Origin: Holophagales bacterium
GTDB taxonomy: Bacteria; Acidobacteriota; Thermoanaerobaculia; UBA5066
DNA length: 64,000 nt
Reading direction: 5' to 3'
NCBI GenBank assembly: GCA_016714815.1
Contig: JADKBZ010000005.1
Coordinates: forward strand, 124,001 to 188,000
Shown here: positions 44,645-52,783 of the stretch, piece by piece
Numbering within the stretch: position 1 is the stretch's first letter
How the letters are laid out: each line of letters opens with the position of its first letter
Translations under genes and position numbers: made by a program
Notes under the pieces: generated by a model
What the model was told of the DNA's origin: nothing
Databases searched by the model: none
The model's input: only the letters and a program-made list of their open reading frames with translations

Positions 44645-45457
44645 ATGAAGAACTCGTTCCGATTCTCCGTACTCCTTCTCGCCACCGCCGTCCTGGCCGG
44701 CACCGCACTGTCGCAGGAGGTCTCGTTCAAGGACCCGACCGGTGACGACAAGGGACCCGGCGCCTACATCTACCCGACCGACAAGGTCTACGCGGCCGGC
44801 TCGTTCGACCTGACCGAGATGAAGATGAAGGTCTCCGGCGACAAGGCCGACTTCTCGGTCACGATCGGCACCAAGCTCGAGGACCCGTGGGGCATGGGCG
44901 GCGGCTTCGCCACCCAGATGGTCTTCATCTTCATCGACACCGACAACAAGGACGGGAGCGGCTTCACGAAGAGCCTCCCCGGCCTGAACGTCGCCTTCTC
45001 CCCGGCCGACGCCTGGGACAAGGTCGTCATCCTCTCGCCCCAGCCCCAGAACCGCGTCAAGAGCGAAGTGGAGACGAAGGCCGGCTGGGCCAAGGACGCC
45101 GTCGTCATCCCGGCGCGGACCCGCGGCAACGGCCGGACGATCAGCGGCTCGGTGGCCCTCAAGGACCTCGGCGCCGGTGACCCGGCGAAGTGGGGCTACC
45201 AGGTCGTCATGCAGTCGAACGAGGGCTTCCCCGACAAGGCCGACCTCCTCACCCGGAAGGTGAACGAGTTCGAGGGCCAGCACCGCTTCGGCGGCGGCAA
45301 CGACGGCGACTGCGACCCGCACGCCGTCGACATCCTGGCCGGCAAGGGGACCGGCGACAAGAGCGAGATCGAAGCGCAGTACAAGATGCTCGCCTTCGAG
45401 TGCAACGCGGACGGAACGTCGAAGAAGATGGCGACCCTTTCGATGATCCGCAAGTAG
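44645..45457 (+). CDS. Secreted glucodextranase C-domain-like (DOMON-type) protein
   Basis: 270 residues, signal peptide MKNSFRFSVLLLATAVLAGT. The body reads VSFKDPTGDDKGPGAYIYPT, DLTEMKMKVSGDKADFSVTI, TQMVFIFIDTDNKDGSG and GTKLEDPWGMGGGF, ending with EAQYKMLAFECNADGTSKK. This is the pattern of the C-terminal domain of glucodextranases and amylopullulanases (PF09985, a beta-sandwich carbohydrate-binding module), here as a stand-alone protein. A related gene is at 47800. Between MalG and an outer-membrane barrel, it most likely binds alpha-glucan in the periplasm or at the surface. Binding is inference. AAGGAAGG precedes the ATG. Confidence 0.8.
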   Translation: MKNSFRFSVLLLATAVLAGTALSQEVSFKDPTGDDKGPGAYIYPTDKVYAAGSFDLTEMKMKVSGDKADFSVTIGTKLEDPWGMGGGFATQMVFIFIDTDNKDGSGFTKSLPGLNVAFSPADAWDKVVILSPQPQNRVKSEVETKAGWAKDAVVIPARTRGNGRTISGSVALKDLGAGDPAKWGYQVVMQSNEGFPDKADLLTRKVNEFEGQHRFGGGNDGDCDPHAVDILAGKGTGDKSEIEAQYKMLAFECNADGTSKKMATLSMIRK

Positions 45458-45501
45458 CCCCGGAACGATCCATAACGTATTCATTAAGGGAGGAATCAAG
45501 A

Positions 45502-47700
45502 ATGCGCGCAACGAAAACGATCGGGCTCGTCCTGCTCCTCGCAGCCGTCGCCGTCTCCGGCACGGCGTGGGCGCAGCAGGGACCGACCTTCACCCTCGGC
45601 GGGACGACCTACACGAAGTGGCTCTGGGGCAACCAGCGGGACCAGGGCGCCCTCTTCGGCTTCAAGGACGCCCCCGGCGAGGGCTGGGGTGACAACGGCC
45701 AGGGAACCGAGATCGAGCTCCTCATCAAGGCGAAGCCCTCGAAGTACGTCGAGGTGCAGGCCCGCCTCCACAGCCGCTTCTACCAGAACTTCTGGACGAA
45801 CATGGGCGGCTGGTCCAACCCTTCGGGCGGGAACGACTGCGCCAGCTCGGGCACCTCGGTCGGCTGCGGCGAATTCGACCCGCGGTCGAACCAGTACGTG
45901 AAGCTCCGCGGGGTCGCGGTCACGCTCACCCCGGGCTACAGCTGGCTCGACTCCGCCACGATCGGCTCGAGCGACTGGGGCATGTTCGACCCGTACGTCG
46001 TCGGCCGGATCCGCTACATCGACCGTGACAACGTCTCGGGTCTCCTCTTCCAGGGCTCCGCGCTCGACAAGTCGCTCACGTGGGACGCCGCCCGGATTTC
46101 CCTGCCGCGCCTCTGGGCCGGCCCCGAGTACAAGACGGGCAATTTCCACGCGGCCGACGGGGCCTACGTGGGCCAGTTCAAGTATTCCGGCGGCTCGCTC
46201 TGGGATATCGGCGGCCTCGTCCAGTGGGTGAACGACATCGAGGTCGACACCACGGACATCAACTGGGACAACGGCAAGGACACGCGGGTGCGGTTCCGCA
46301 ACACCGTCCTGGGCGCCAAGGTGGGCATCCACCCGAGCGCCACCGTCGACGCCAAGGCCGCGTTCTACTACACGACCTACGAGTCGGCCACCGACCTGGC
46401 GCCCTCCAGCTTCGGCATTAACGGCTACTCGCCGGTCCCGGCCGGCAAGCACACCGACTGGAGCGGCAAGCTCAACCTCGACTTCAACGACCTCGGCGGC
46501 ACCGGCTTCGGGGTCAACGTCGAAGCGTTCCACATCGGCGCCGAGTACGTCTCGATGATGGCCGCCCGGCGCGAGTCGGACGTCCTCCTCACCGAGGGTC
46601 ACGACGGCACGTGGGCCCTGCCCGGCCCGGGGAACGCCGCCTACAGCGTCTTCGGCGGCAACCCGACGGTCATCGGCTACGGCGGCTGGGAGGGGAACGC
46701 CCAGCAGGTCGCGACGGTCAACGTCGACAACCAGTTCACCGACTTCAACGAGCCGATGGCCGAGACCTCGATCGGCTGGGAAGGCCTCACGATCACCCCG
46801 ACCTTCCAGAAGGGGGCCCTCGAGCTCGCGGGCGAGTTCTCCTACATCACCTACGACACGAACTGGCAGGCCTGGGGCGACGACAGCAAGTCGATAACCA
46901 ATTCGCCCTTCCCGGCCATGGACACCCAGACGGGCATGGGGAGCTACCGGTCGGCCTACGCCCCGTTCCAGGACAAGAAGACCCAGATCGCCCTCGTCAA
47001 GGGCAAGTACGTCGTCGAGGCCGGGAAGGGGATCGACCTCTTCGGCAAGCTGAAGTTCATCAACGAGACCGACAAGCGTCTCAACGACGCCCGCTACCTT
47101 CCCTTCAAGTCCGGGGACTGCGCGACGTCCGGCACTCTCGGCTGCAGGAACGAGAAGAACTACTACTCCACCGGCAACTCGACGGGCGACTACTTCGGCA
47201 ACCCCGGCGTCGTCACCGGAGTGAACGGCCAGGGCTACCAGTGGAAGCCCTTCAGCGACATCGCCGACGACGACCGCGACCTCAGCTACTTCATGATGCA
47301 GGTCGGCGCCGGCTACCAGTGGACGCGCGACCTCTACGGCTCGCTCGAGTACAACTACTACAACGCCGACCTCAAGGACGGAAACACCGCGTTCCAGGCC
47401 TACAACCTCATGGAGATGGCCTCGGGCAAGCACCAGAAGAACCAGCTCATCGCGAAGTTCCGCTACACGCTCGGCGGCCTCTCCGAGTGCGGTCTCGTCT
47501 ACGAGTACAACTTCGGCACGTTCGAGCCCGACTTCGGTCCCGGCTTCGTCGCCACGAAGGCGAGCGCGGACACGGCCAACAACGTCCACGTCCCGGTCGG
47601 CTCCCTCGGCTTCGCCGGACGCTACGGCAACTGGAACAGCCTCGAGAAGAGAGAGTTCGACCAGCAGCGCCTGAAGGCCTACATCAAGATCCTCTTCTAG
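45502..47700 (+). CDS. Outer-membrane beta-barrel (porin-like) protein of the maltodextrin operon
   Basis: 732 residues from ATG 45502 with GGGAGG upstream. Signal peptide RATKTIGLVLLLAAVAVSGT then AWA. The rest is alternating beta strands rich in Tyr, Trp, Gly and Asp (YVEVQARLHSRFYQNFW, DLYGSLEYNYYNADLKD, LIAKFRYTLGGLSECGLVYE), ending KAYIKILF with a terminal Phe, the outer-membrane assembly signal. Length and strand number suggest a large barrel. I do not recognise a named family; it resembles uncharacterised alginate/sugar-type porins. In this position it likely passes maltodextrins into the periplasm. Contains paired Cys in loops (NDCASSGTSVGC; GDCATSGTLGC). Followed by a strong terminator. 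Confidence 0.8.
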   Translation: MRATKTIGLVLLLAAVAVSGTAWAQQGPTFTLGGTTYTKWLWGNQRDQGALFGFKDAPGEGWGDNGQGTEIELLIKAKPSKYVEVQARLHSRFYQNFWTNMGGWSNPSGGNDCASSGTSVGCGEFDPRSNQYVKLRGVAVTLTPGYSWLDSATIGSSDWGMFDPYVVGRIRYIDRDNVSGLLFQGSALDKSLTWDAARISLPRLWAGPEYKTGNFHAADGAYVGQFKYSGGSLWDIGGLVQWVNDIEVDTTDINWDNGKDTRVRFRNTVLGAKVGIHPSATVDAKAAFYYTTYESATDLAPSSFGINGYSPVPAGKHTDWSGKLNLDFNDLGGTGFGVNVEAFHIGAEYVSMMAARRESDVLLTEGHDGTWALPGPGNAAYSVFGGNPTVIGYGGWEGNAQQVATVNVDNQFTDFNEPMAETSIGWEGLTITPTFQKGALELAGEFSYITYDTNWQAWGDDSKSITNSPFPAMDTQTGMGSYRSAYAPFQDKKTQIALVKGKYVVEAGKGIDLFGKLKFINETDKRLNDARYLPFKSGDCATSGTLGCRNEKNYYSTGNSTGDYFGNPGVVTGVNGQGYQWKPFSDIADDDRDLSYFMMQVGAGYQWTRDLYGSLEYNYYNADLKDGNTAFQAYNLMEMASGKHQKNQLIAKFRYTLGGLSECGLVYEYNFGTFEPDFGPGFVATKASADTANNVHVPVGSLGFAGRYGNWNSLEKREFDQQRLKAYIKILF

Positions 47701-47728
47701 CTCTCCGTCCCCGCGAGGGGAATCGGGC

Positions 47729-47764
47729 GGGCCCGGCGGCTTCGGCCGCCGGGCCCTTTTTCTT
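47729..47764 (+). terminator. Rho-independent terminator of the maltodextrin operon
   Basis: GGGCCCGGCGGC, TTCG loop, GCCGCCGGGCCC: a perfect 12-bp stem, followed at once by TTTTTCTTT. The best terminator in the window, 29 bp after the porin-like gene. Confidence 0.9.
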
Positions 47765-47799
47765 TCTCTCCCCGGGGCCACCTGCGGCAAGATCTGGAG

Positions 47800-48819
47800 A
47801 TGACGAAAACACGCCCGTACCGTCGGCGCCGGTTCCTTCCGGGCGCCGCGCTCGTCGCCCTCCTCCTCGCCGCCGGCCCGGCGTTCTCCTCCGGCGACAA
47901 GCTCTTCGTCCTCACCGACCCCGAGAAGGACGACCACGGAGACGGGAACCTGCGCTACCCGCTCAGGTCGCAGAACGACCTCGTGCCCGGGCACCTCGAC
48001 ATCCTCGCCTTCTCGGCCCGGAACACGCCCGAGGGGACCTTCTTCGAGGTGACCTTCGCCCGCGCTCCCCAGAAGACCGAGCGGCGCCCCGTCGACGACG
48101 GCGGCACGATGATGACCGACGTCGCCAAGCTCGGCTTCTACACCTTCAACGTCGATCTCTACATCGACATGGACGGCAAGCCGGGCTCCGGCAACACCCG
48201 GATGCTCCCCGGCCGGAACGTCGAGGTCGACCCGGCCAGCGGCTGGGAGAAGGCGGTCTGCCTGACGCCGCTGCCGGAGCAGGCCGGGACCCTCCTCCGG
48301 CGCACCTACGCCGAGGCGGAGAGGATCGAGGCGCAGTCGACCCAGACCGACGAGGCGCGGCTGACGGCCGACCAGAAGAAGGAGATCAAGGCGGAGGTCG
48401 GGCACAAGGTCAGCGAGTCGGTCTTCTTCCCGACGACCGTGGAGATCCGTGGCCGGCTCGTCCGCTTCTTCGTCTCGGCGACATTCCTCGGCGGCCCCGC
48501 GAAGGCGGAGTGGGGGTACGTCGTCGCGTCGTCCGGCGCCGCGGTGACGGGGCGCGACGACCTGGTCAAGCTCGCGGGGCTGAAGAAGGACGCCCCGATG
48601 GAGCCGCTCTTCATCATGCGCGCAGCGCCCGGCCGGACGGAAAACACCTTCGGGGGAGCCGACGAGGACGACCTGTTCCCGCCCGCCCTCGTCGACGTTC
48701 TCGTCCCGGCAGGGACCACCCAGGAGAAGCTCCTGGCGAGCGGCAACCCGAGGAAGGGAGTCCTCCCGAAGCTCCCCGCCGTCGTCCCGTCGAAGGTGGC
48801 CGCTCCCGCGTCGAAGTAG
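47800..48819 (+). CDS. Second glucodextranase C-domain-like secreted protein
   Basis: 339 residues, signal peptide RRRRFLPGAALVALLLAAG then PAFSS. Body: LFVLTDPEKDDHGDGNLRYP, HLDILAFSARNTPEGTFFEV, FNVDLYIDMDGKPGSGNTRM and LPGRNVEVDPASGWEKAV, the same order as in the protein at 44645 (DPTGDDKGPG, DTDNKDGSG, LPGLNVAFSPADAWDKV), so the two are paralogues. An insert with DEARLTADQKKEIKAEVGHK is predicted helical. The C-terminus is DVLVPAGTTQEKLLASGNPR and a Lys/Pro/Ala tail. It follows the operon terminator and probably has its own promoter. Likely alpha-glucan binding at the envelope (inference). Confidence 0.75.
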   Translation: MTKTRPYRRRRFLPGAALVALLLAAGPAFSSGDKLFVLTDPEKDDHGDGNLRYPLRSQNDLVPGHLDILAFSARNTPEGTFFEVTFARAPQKTERRPVDDGGTMMTDVAKLGFYTFNVDLYIDMDGKPGSGNTRMLPGRNVEVDPASGWEKAVCLTPLPEQAGTLLRRTYAEAERIEAQSTQTDEARLTADQKKEIKAEVGHKVSESVFFPTTVEIRGRLVRFFVSATFLGGPAKAEWGYVVASSGAAVTGRDDLVKLAGLKKDAPMEPLFIMRAAPGRTENTFGGADEDDLFPPALVDVLVPAGTTQEKLLASGNPRKGVLPKLPAVVPSKVAAPASK

Positions 48820-48842
48820 CCCCTCCCGAAGAGCGTTCCGAT

Positions 48843-48869
48843 CGCGGGGGCCGCCCGGCGGCCCCCGCG
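48843..48869. terminator. Hairpin between convergent genes
   Basis: CGCGGGGGCCGCC and its complement, arms of 13 nt separated by one base (so the usable stem is about 11-12 bp), between the stops at 48819 and 48878. It serves either strand; no T run. Confidence 0.55.
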
Positions 48870-48877
48870 TCTTCGCG

Positions 48878-50389
48878 TCAGGCCCTGGCCAGGCGGCTCC
48901 GCCGTCTTCCGTAAAGGAAGTAGATGCCGAGCCCCACCGCGAGCCAGATGACGAAGCGCTCCCAGGTCAGGGCCGGCAGCTTGGCCATCAGCGCGACGCA
49001 CATCCCGATGCCGAGGAGAGGGACGAAGGGGACGAACGGCACCCGGAACTTCCGCGGCCGGTCGGGCTCCCGGTAGCGCAGGATGAGGATGCCGATGCAG
49101 ACGAGGGCGAACGCGAAGAGAGTCCCGATGTTCGTCAGCTGGACGATCTCGTCGATGTTCGCGATGGCCGAGAAGAAGGCGACGAAGATCCCGGTCAGGA
49201 TCGTCCCGACGTGGGGCGTCCGGTATTTCGGGTGGATCCTCCCGAACCAGGGCCCGATGAGCCCGTCCCGCGACATCGCCATCAGGATGCGCGGCTGGCC
49301 GAGCTGGAAGACGAGGAGGACGGCCGTCATCGAGAAGACCGCGCCGGCGGCCAGGATGCCGGCCGCCCAGCCCTGGTTCACGTAGGCCAGGGCCGCGGCG
49401 AGCGGGTCGGCCACGCCCACGAGCTTCGTGTACGGGATCATCCCCGAGAGGACGAGGGCCGCGCCGACGTAGAGGACGGTGCAGATCGCCAGCGACCCGA
49501 GGATGCCGCGCGGCATGTCGCGCGCTGGGTCCTTGCACTCTTCGGCCGCCGTCGAGATCGCGTCGAAGCCGATGTAGGCGAAGAAGATGAGCGAGGCCCC
49601 CGTCCAGACCCCCGAAAACCCGCCCGGGAAGAAGGGGTGCCAGTTCGCGGGCTTGACGAAGAAGACGCCCACGCCGACGAAGAAGAGGAGCGTCGCGACC
49701 TTCAGGACGACGATGAAGTCGTTGACGCGCGCCGATTCCTTGATTCCCCTCACCAGGAGGATGGTGATGGCCGCCGTGATGAGCGCCGCGAGGAGGTTGA
49801 AGACGATCGGGACCCCGAAGAGGTCCGGGTGGTGCAGGTAGGCCTGGTAGGCAACCGACTGCTCCGGCGAGAGGGACCCGACGCCCCCGCCCGCAACCGC
49901 CTTCGCCGCGAGAAGGGTCGAGCGGTAGTCGGTGGCGAGGAAGGCGGGGAACTCGAGGCCGAATCCCATGAGGAGCTGCCGGAAGTAGGCGGCCCACGAG
50001 ATGGCGACGGCGATGTTCCCGACGGCGTACTCGAGGATCAGGTCCCACCCGATGATCCAGGCGACGAGCTCGCCGAGGGTGGCGTAGCTGTAGGTGTAGG
50101 CCGACCCGGCGACCGGGACGAGGCTCGCGAACTCGGCGTAGCAGAGGCCGCAGAAACCGCAGGCGACGGCCGTCAGGAGGATCGAGACGACGACGCCGGG
50201 GCCCGCGGGGGGCAGGGTGCCGCCGCCCGAGGTGGCCGTCCCGAGCGTCGCGAAGATCCCGGCGCCGATGATCGCGCCGATCCCCAGGGCGATCAGGTCG
50301 ACGGCCGTCAGCTCGCGCTTGAGGCCGCTCTCCTCGTCGCCCCCCTCGGCGACGAGCGTGTCGATCGACTTCGTTCGGAAAAGGTTCAT
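48878..50389 (-). CDS. APC-superfamily amino acid permease
   Basis: 503 residues with about 12 helices. Family marks: LIALGIGAIIGAGIFATLGT (helix 1, GAIIGxGIF motif), AGPGVVVSILLTAVACGFCG, CYAEFASLVPVAGSAYTYSY, FFAYIGFDAISTAAEECKDP (helix 6) and RILMAMSRDGLIGPWFGRIH. This is the cationic amino acid transporter (CAT/YfnA-like) group of APC carriers, which use proton or exchange coupling. Its ATG overlaps the HAD gene stop (ATGA), so the SDR, HAD and permease genes form one leftward operon. Substrate not determined. Confidence 0.9.
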   Translation of the reverse strand: MNLFRTKSIDTLVAEGGDEESGLKRELTAVDLIALGIGAIIGAGIFATLGTATSGGGTLPPAGPGVVVSILLTAVACGFCGLCYAEFASLVPVAGSAYTYSYATLGELVAWIIGWDLILEYAVGNIAVAISWAAYFRQLLMGFGLEFPAFLATDYRSTLLAAKAVAGGGVGSLSPEQSVAYQAYLHHPDLFGVPIVFNLLAALITAAITILLVRGIKESARVNDFIVVLKVATLLFFVGVGVFFVKPANWHPFFPGGFSGVWTGASLIFFAYIGFDAISTAAEECKDPARDMPRGILGSLAICTVLYVGAALVLSGMIPYTKLVGVADPLAAALAYVNQGWAAGILAAGAVFSMTAVLLVFQLGQPRILMAMSRDGLIGPWFGRIHPKYRTPHVGTILTGIFVAFFSAIANIDEIVQLTNIGTLFAFALVCIGILILRYREPDRPRKFRVPFVPFVPLLGIGMCVALMAKLPALTWERFVIWLAVGLGIYFLYGRRRSRLARA

Positions 50390-51126
50390 GGACGACTCCT
50401 CGGGGCGGACGCGGGCCCGGGTCCTTCAGGGGAGACCCGGGGCAGGATCTCCTGGAGCGACCGGATGCTGTCGAAACCGTCGCGGGCCAGGCCCGCCCGG
50501 TCGAGGAGGAGGGCCGGGAGGCCGGCGGCGAGAGCCCCCTCGTAGTCCTCCGAGGGAGAGTCGCCGACGTGGAGCGCCTCGTGGGCGGCGACGCCGGCGA
50601 GGGCGAGCGCGGTGTCGAAGATCCCGCGGGCGGGCTTGGAGACCCCGACGAGCGCCGAGACGACGACGGCGTCGAAGTGGCGCGTCAGGTCGAGGCGATC
50701 GAGGAGGGCCGGAAGCGTGGAGTCCCAGTTGCTGACGACGACGAGCTTCAGCCCCGAGGCCCGGAGGGACTCGAGGACCTCGACGACCTCGGGGAAGAGA
50801 CTCCAGTTCTCCTGCTGGTGAAAGTGGAGGACCAGCTCGTCGAGAAGCTCCTCCGGCAGGGCTCCCCCGCCCACCCGCCGGAAGACCTCCTGGACGAAGC
50901 TCCGCCAGAACCCACGCTCGCCGTCGCCGTGACCCCAGCGTTCCTCGCCTTTCGCCTGCCGGGCCGCGACGATGCTCCACGTCCCGTAGAGGGCCGCCAG
51001 GACGGCCTCGTCCGCGGCCGGGACGCCCCAGCGGCGAAACGCCCCTCCGTAGACCGTCTCGACGGGAGGGTCGGCCGAAAGGAGCGTGTTCCCCGCGTCG
51101 AGGAAGACCGCTCTCGTCTTCCTCAG
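50386..51126 (-). CDS. HAD-superfamily hydrolase (apparent CTG start)
   Basis: 246 residues if begun at CTG 51126. Motif I RAVFLDAGNTLLS with nucleophile D10, motif II VVVSNWDSTL, motif III GVSKPARGIFDTAL, motif IV LHVGDSPSEDYEGA. A helical cap lies between I and II (GGAFRRWGVPAADEAVLAAL). The second Asp of DxD is Gly, as in haloacid-dehalogenase-like and HDHD3-like members, so phosphatase activity is uncertain. No ATG, GTG or TTG exists in frame before GTG 50874, which would remove motif I. CTG 51126 lies 4-5 nt after AGGTGA and forms a CTGA overlap with the SDR stop, parallel to the ATGA overlap with the permease gene. Confidence 0.82.
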   Translation of the reverse strand: MRKTRAVFLDAGNTLLSADPPVETVYGGAFRRWGVPAADEAVLAALYGTWSIVAARQAKGEERWGHGDGERGFWRSFVQEVFRRVGGGALPEELLDELVLHFHQQENWSLFPEVVEVLESLRASGLKLVVVSNWDSTLPALLDRLDLTRHFDAVVVSALVGVSKPARGIFDTALALAGVAAHEALHVGDSPSEDYEGALAAGLPALLLDRAGLARDGFDSIRSLQEILPRVSPEGPGPASAPRSRP

Positions 51127-51914
51127 GGCATCACCTGGCCGCCGTCGATGACGATCGACTGGCCCGTCACGTTCCGCGCGTCGCCGGAGACGAGCCAGGA
51201 GACGAGGCCGGCGACCTCCTCCGGGACGAGAACCTGCCCGAGCGGAGCCATCTTCCCGGCCGCGGCGAAGGCCTGCTCCTCGGTCAGGCCCATCGCCTTC
51301 CCGTAGCCGCGGATGCCGTACCGCCCCATCTCGGTGTCGACCCAGCCGGGGCAGACCGCGTTCACGGTGATCTTCCGCGGGGCGAGCTCGAGGGAGAGGG
51401 CCCGCGTCATGCCGATGACCGCGTGCTTGGCACCGCAGTAGCCCGACTGACCCGGAACTCCGAAGCGCCCCGAGACCGACGAGATGTTGACGACCCGCCC
51501 CCCGTCGGCGAGGAACGGCAGGGCGGCGCGCAGGACCCGCCAGGTCCCCGTGACGTTCACGTCGAAGATCCGTTCGAAGGCCTGGTCCGACCGTTCGTCG
51601 CCGTCGAGGGGGGTCTGGCCGGCCAGCCCGGCGTTGTTGACGACGATGTCGAGGCGCCGTTCGGGCCTCGCCGCCCGCTCGACGCCCGTCGCCACCGAGG
51701 CCGCGTCGGTCACGTCGAGGAGGACCGCCACGGCCGTCCCGCCGGCGGCGGCGATCTCGGCCACGAGCCCCTCGCCGTCCTCCGCCTTCCTCACCCCGAG
51801 GGCCACGACGGCCCCCTCGGCCGCCAGCCGCAGGGCGATGGCCCGCCCGATGCCACGCGAGGCCCCCGTCACGAGGGCCTTCCTTCCGCTGAGCCGCCCC
51901 GGCGTCTGGGTCAT
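51123..51914 (-). CDS. SDR-family oxidoreductase (3-ketoacyl reductase-like)
   Basis: 263 residues from ATG 51914 with AGGAGGAG upstream; the in-frame ATG at 51938 has no ribosome site. Classical SDR: cofactor motif ALVTGASRGIGRAIALRLA, NNAG in DIVVNNAGLAG, catalytic Ser in VVNISSVSGRFG, Y-x-x-x-K in GQSGYCGAKHAVIG, and PGWVDTEMG after. The ending VTGQSIVIDGGQVM is the usual one. Closest to FabG/3-hydroxybutyrate dehydrogenase-type enzymes; the substrate cannot be assigned. First gene of the SDR-HAD-permease operon, divergent from moaD. Confidence 0.9.
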   Translation of the reverse strand: MTQTPGRLSGRKALVTGASRGIGRAIALRLAAEGAVVALGVRKAEDGEGLVAEIAAAGGTAVAVLLDVTDAASVATGVERAARPERRLDIVVNNAGLAGQTPLDGDERSDQAFERIFDVNVTGTWRVLRAALPFLADGGRVVNISSVSGRFGVPGQSGYCGAKHAVIGMTRALSLELAPRKITVNAVCPGWVDTEMGRYGIRGYGKAMGLTEEQAFAAAGKMAPLGQVLVPEEVAGLVSWLVSGDARNVTGQSIVIDGGQVMP

Positions 51915-51971
51915 TTCTCCTCCTGGTGCGGCGGGCATTCTATCGGCCGGTCGACGGTAAGATCCCGGCCC

Positions 51972-52226
51972 ATGCGGGTCGAGATCCTTCTTTTCGCGTC
52001 CCTCAGGGACGAGCTCGGCGGAACCTGTGCCGTCGAGGCGCCCGAAAGCCGCCCGGGCGAGACGACCGTCGGCGCCCTGCGGGAGGCGTTCCTCGCCTCC
52101 TGCCCCTCCGCCTCCCGGCTCGGCAAGCGGATTCTCGTCGCCGTGAACGAGAAGTTCGCCCGCGAGGACGACCTGGTCCGCCCGGGCGACACGGTGGCCT
52201 TCCTGCCGCCCGTGGCGGGGGGATGA
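51972..52226 (+). CDS. moaD: Molybdopterin synthase sulfur-carrier subunit MoaD
   Basis: 84 residues, ubiquitin-like fold: VEILLFASLRDELGG at the start, LVAVNEKFAREDDLVRPGDT in the second half and the essential C-terminal Gly-Gly (FLPPVAGG) that carries the thiocarboxylate. MoaD delivers sulfur to MoaE to convert cyclic pyranopterin monophosphate to molybdopterin. The stop overlaps moaE by 4 nt (ATGA), so translation is coupled. Divergent from the SDR gene. Confidence 0.93.
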   Translation: MRVEILLFASLRDELGGTCAVEAPESRPGETTVGALREAFLASCPSASRLGKRILVAVNEKFAREDDLVRPGDTVAFLPPVAGG

Positions 52227-52663
52227 GCGGGCCCCGCGTCACCCGCTCCCCGCTCGACCCGGCCGTTCTCCTCGGAGAGGCCCGGCGGGACGGCGACGGC
52301 GGGCTCACGCTCTTCGTCGGCGTCGTCCGGGACAACGCCGACGGGCGGGCCGTGGAAGCGATGGAGTACGAGGCCTACGAGCCGATGGCCGAAAAGGAGA
52401 TGGAGAGGATCGAGGCCGACCTCTCCGGACGCTTTCCCGCGGTGCGCCTCGTCATGAGGCACCGGATCGGCCGGCTGACGGTCGGCGAGGTGGCCGTGGT
52501 CGTCGCCGCCTCGGGCCCGCACCGGGAGGAGGCCTTCGCCGCCTGCCGGGCCGGGATCGAGGAGATCAAGGCACGGGTCCCCGTCTGGAAAAGGGAGTGG
52601 GGGCCGGACGGCAGCGTCTGGGTCGACCCCCTCCAACCCCGGCCGAATCCCGGAAGTTGTTGA
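52223..52663 (+). CDS. moaE: Molybdopterin synthase catalytic subunit MoaE
   Basis: 146 residues. Family segments: GGLTLFVGVVRDNADGRAV, MEYEAYEPMAEKEMERIEAD, VMRHRIGRLTVGEVAVVVAA, SGPHREEAFAACRAGIEEIK and VPVWKREWGPDGSVWV, the last carrying the active-site lysine. MoaE forms a MoaD2MoaE2 complex. A likely promoter for the downstream gene overlaps its 3' end. No other molybdenum-cofactor gene is in the window. Confidence 0.94.
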   Translation: MSGPRVTRSPLDPAVLLGEARRDGDGGLTLFVGVVRDNADGRAVEAMEYEAYEPMAEKEMERIEADLSGRFPAVRLVMRHRIGRLTVGEVAVVVAASGPHREEAFAACRAGIEEIKARVPVWKREWGPDGSVWVDPLQPRPNPGSC

Positions 52664-52783
52664 AAAGTCAACCACTTTCTGGTAAAGAGGCGCATCAGGG
52701 GAAACAGTCCCCGGCAAACGTCTGAGAGACCGGCGGCGATCCAGCCACGGCCTGGCCGCCGGTGAACCACTCGGGAGGTTGAG
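52664..52783 (+). ncRNA. Structured 5' leader upstream of the VOC/histone-like gene (candidate RNA element)
   Basis: 120 bases between moaE and the gene at 52784. Seen: gttga/tcaac mini-hairpin at the moaE end; GGGG aaacagt CCCC (52698-52712) inside a TCAG/CTGA pairing (52695-52698 with 52722-52725); then a strong stem CCGGCGGC (52730-52737) with GCCGCCGG (52755-52762) and an inner loop; then gggagg before the ATG. ttgttg and ggtaaag could be a -35/-10 pair that starts it. I compared it mentally with common riboswitches (c-di-GMP, TPP, SAM, Moco, fluoride) and it fits none well. Confidence 0.35.
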
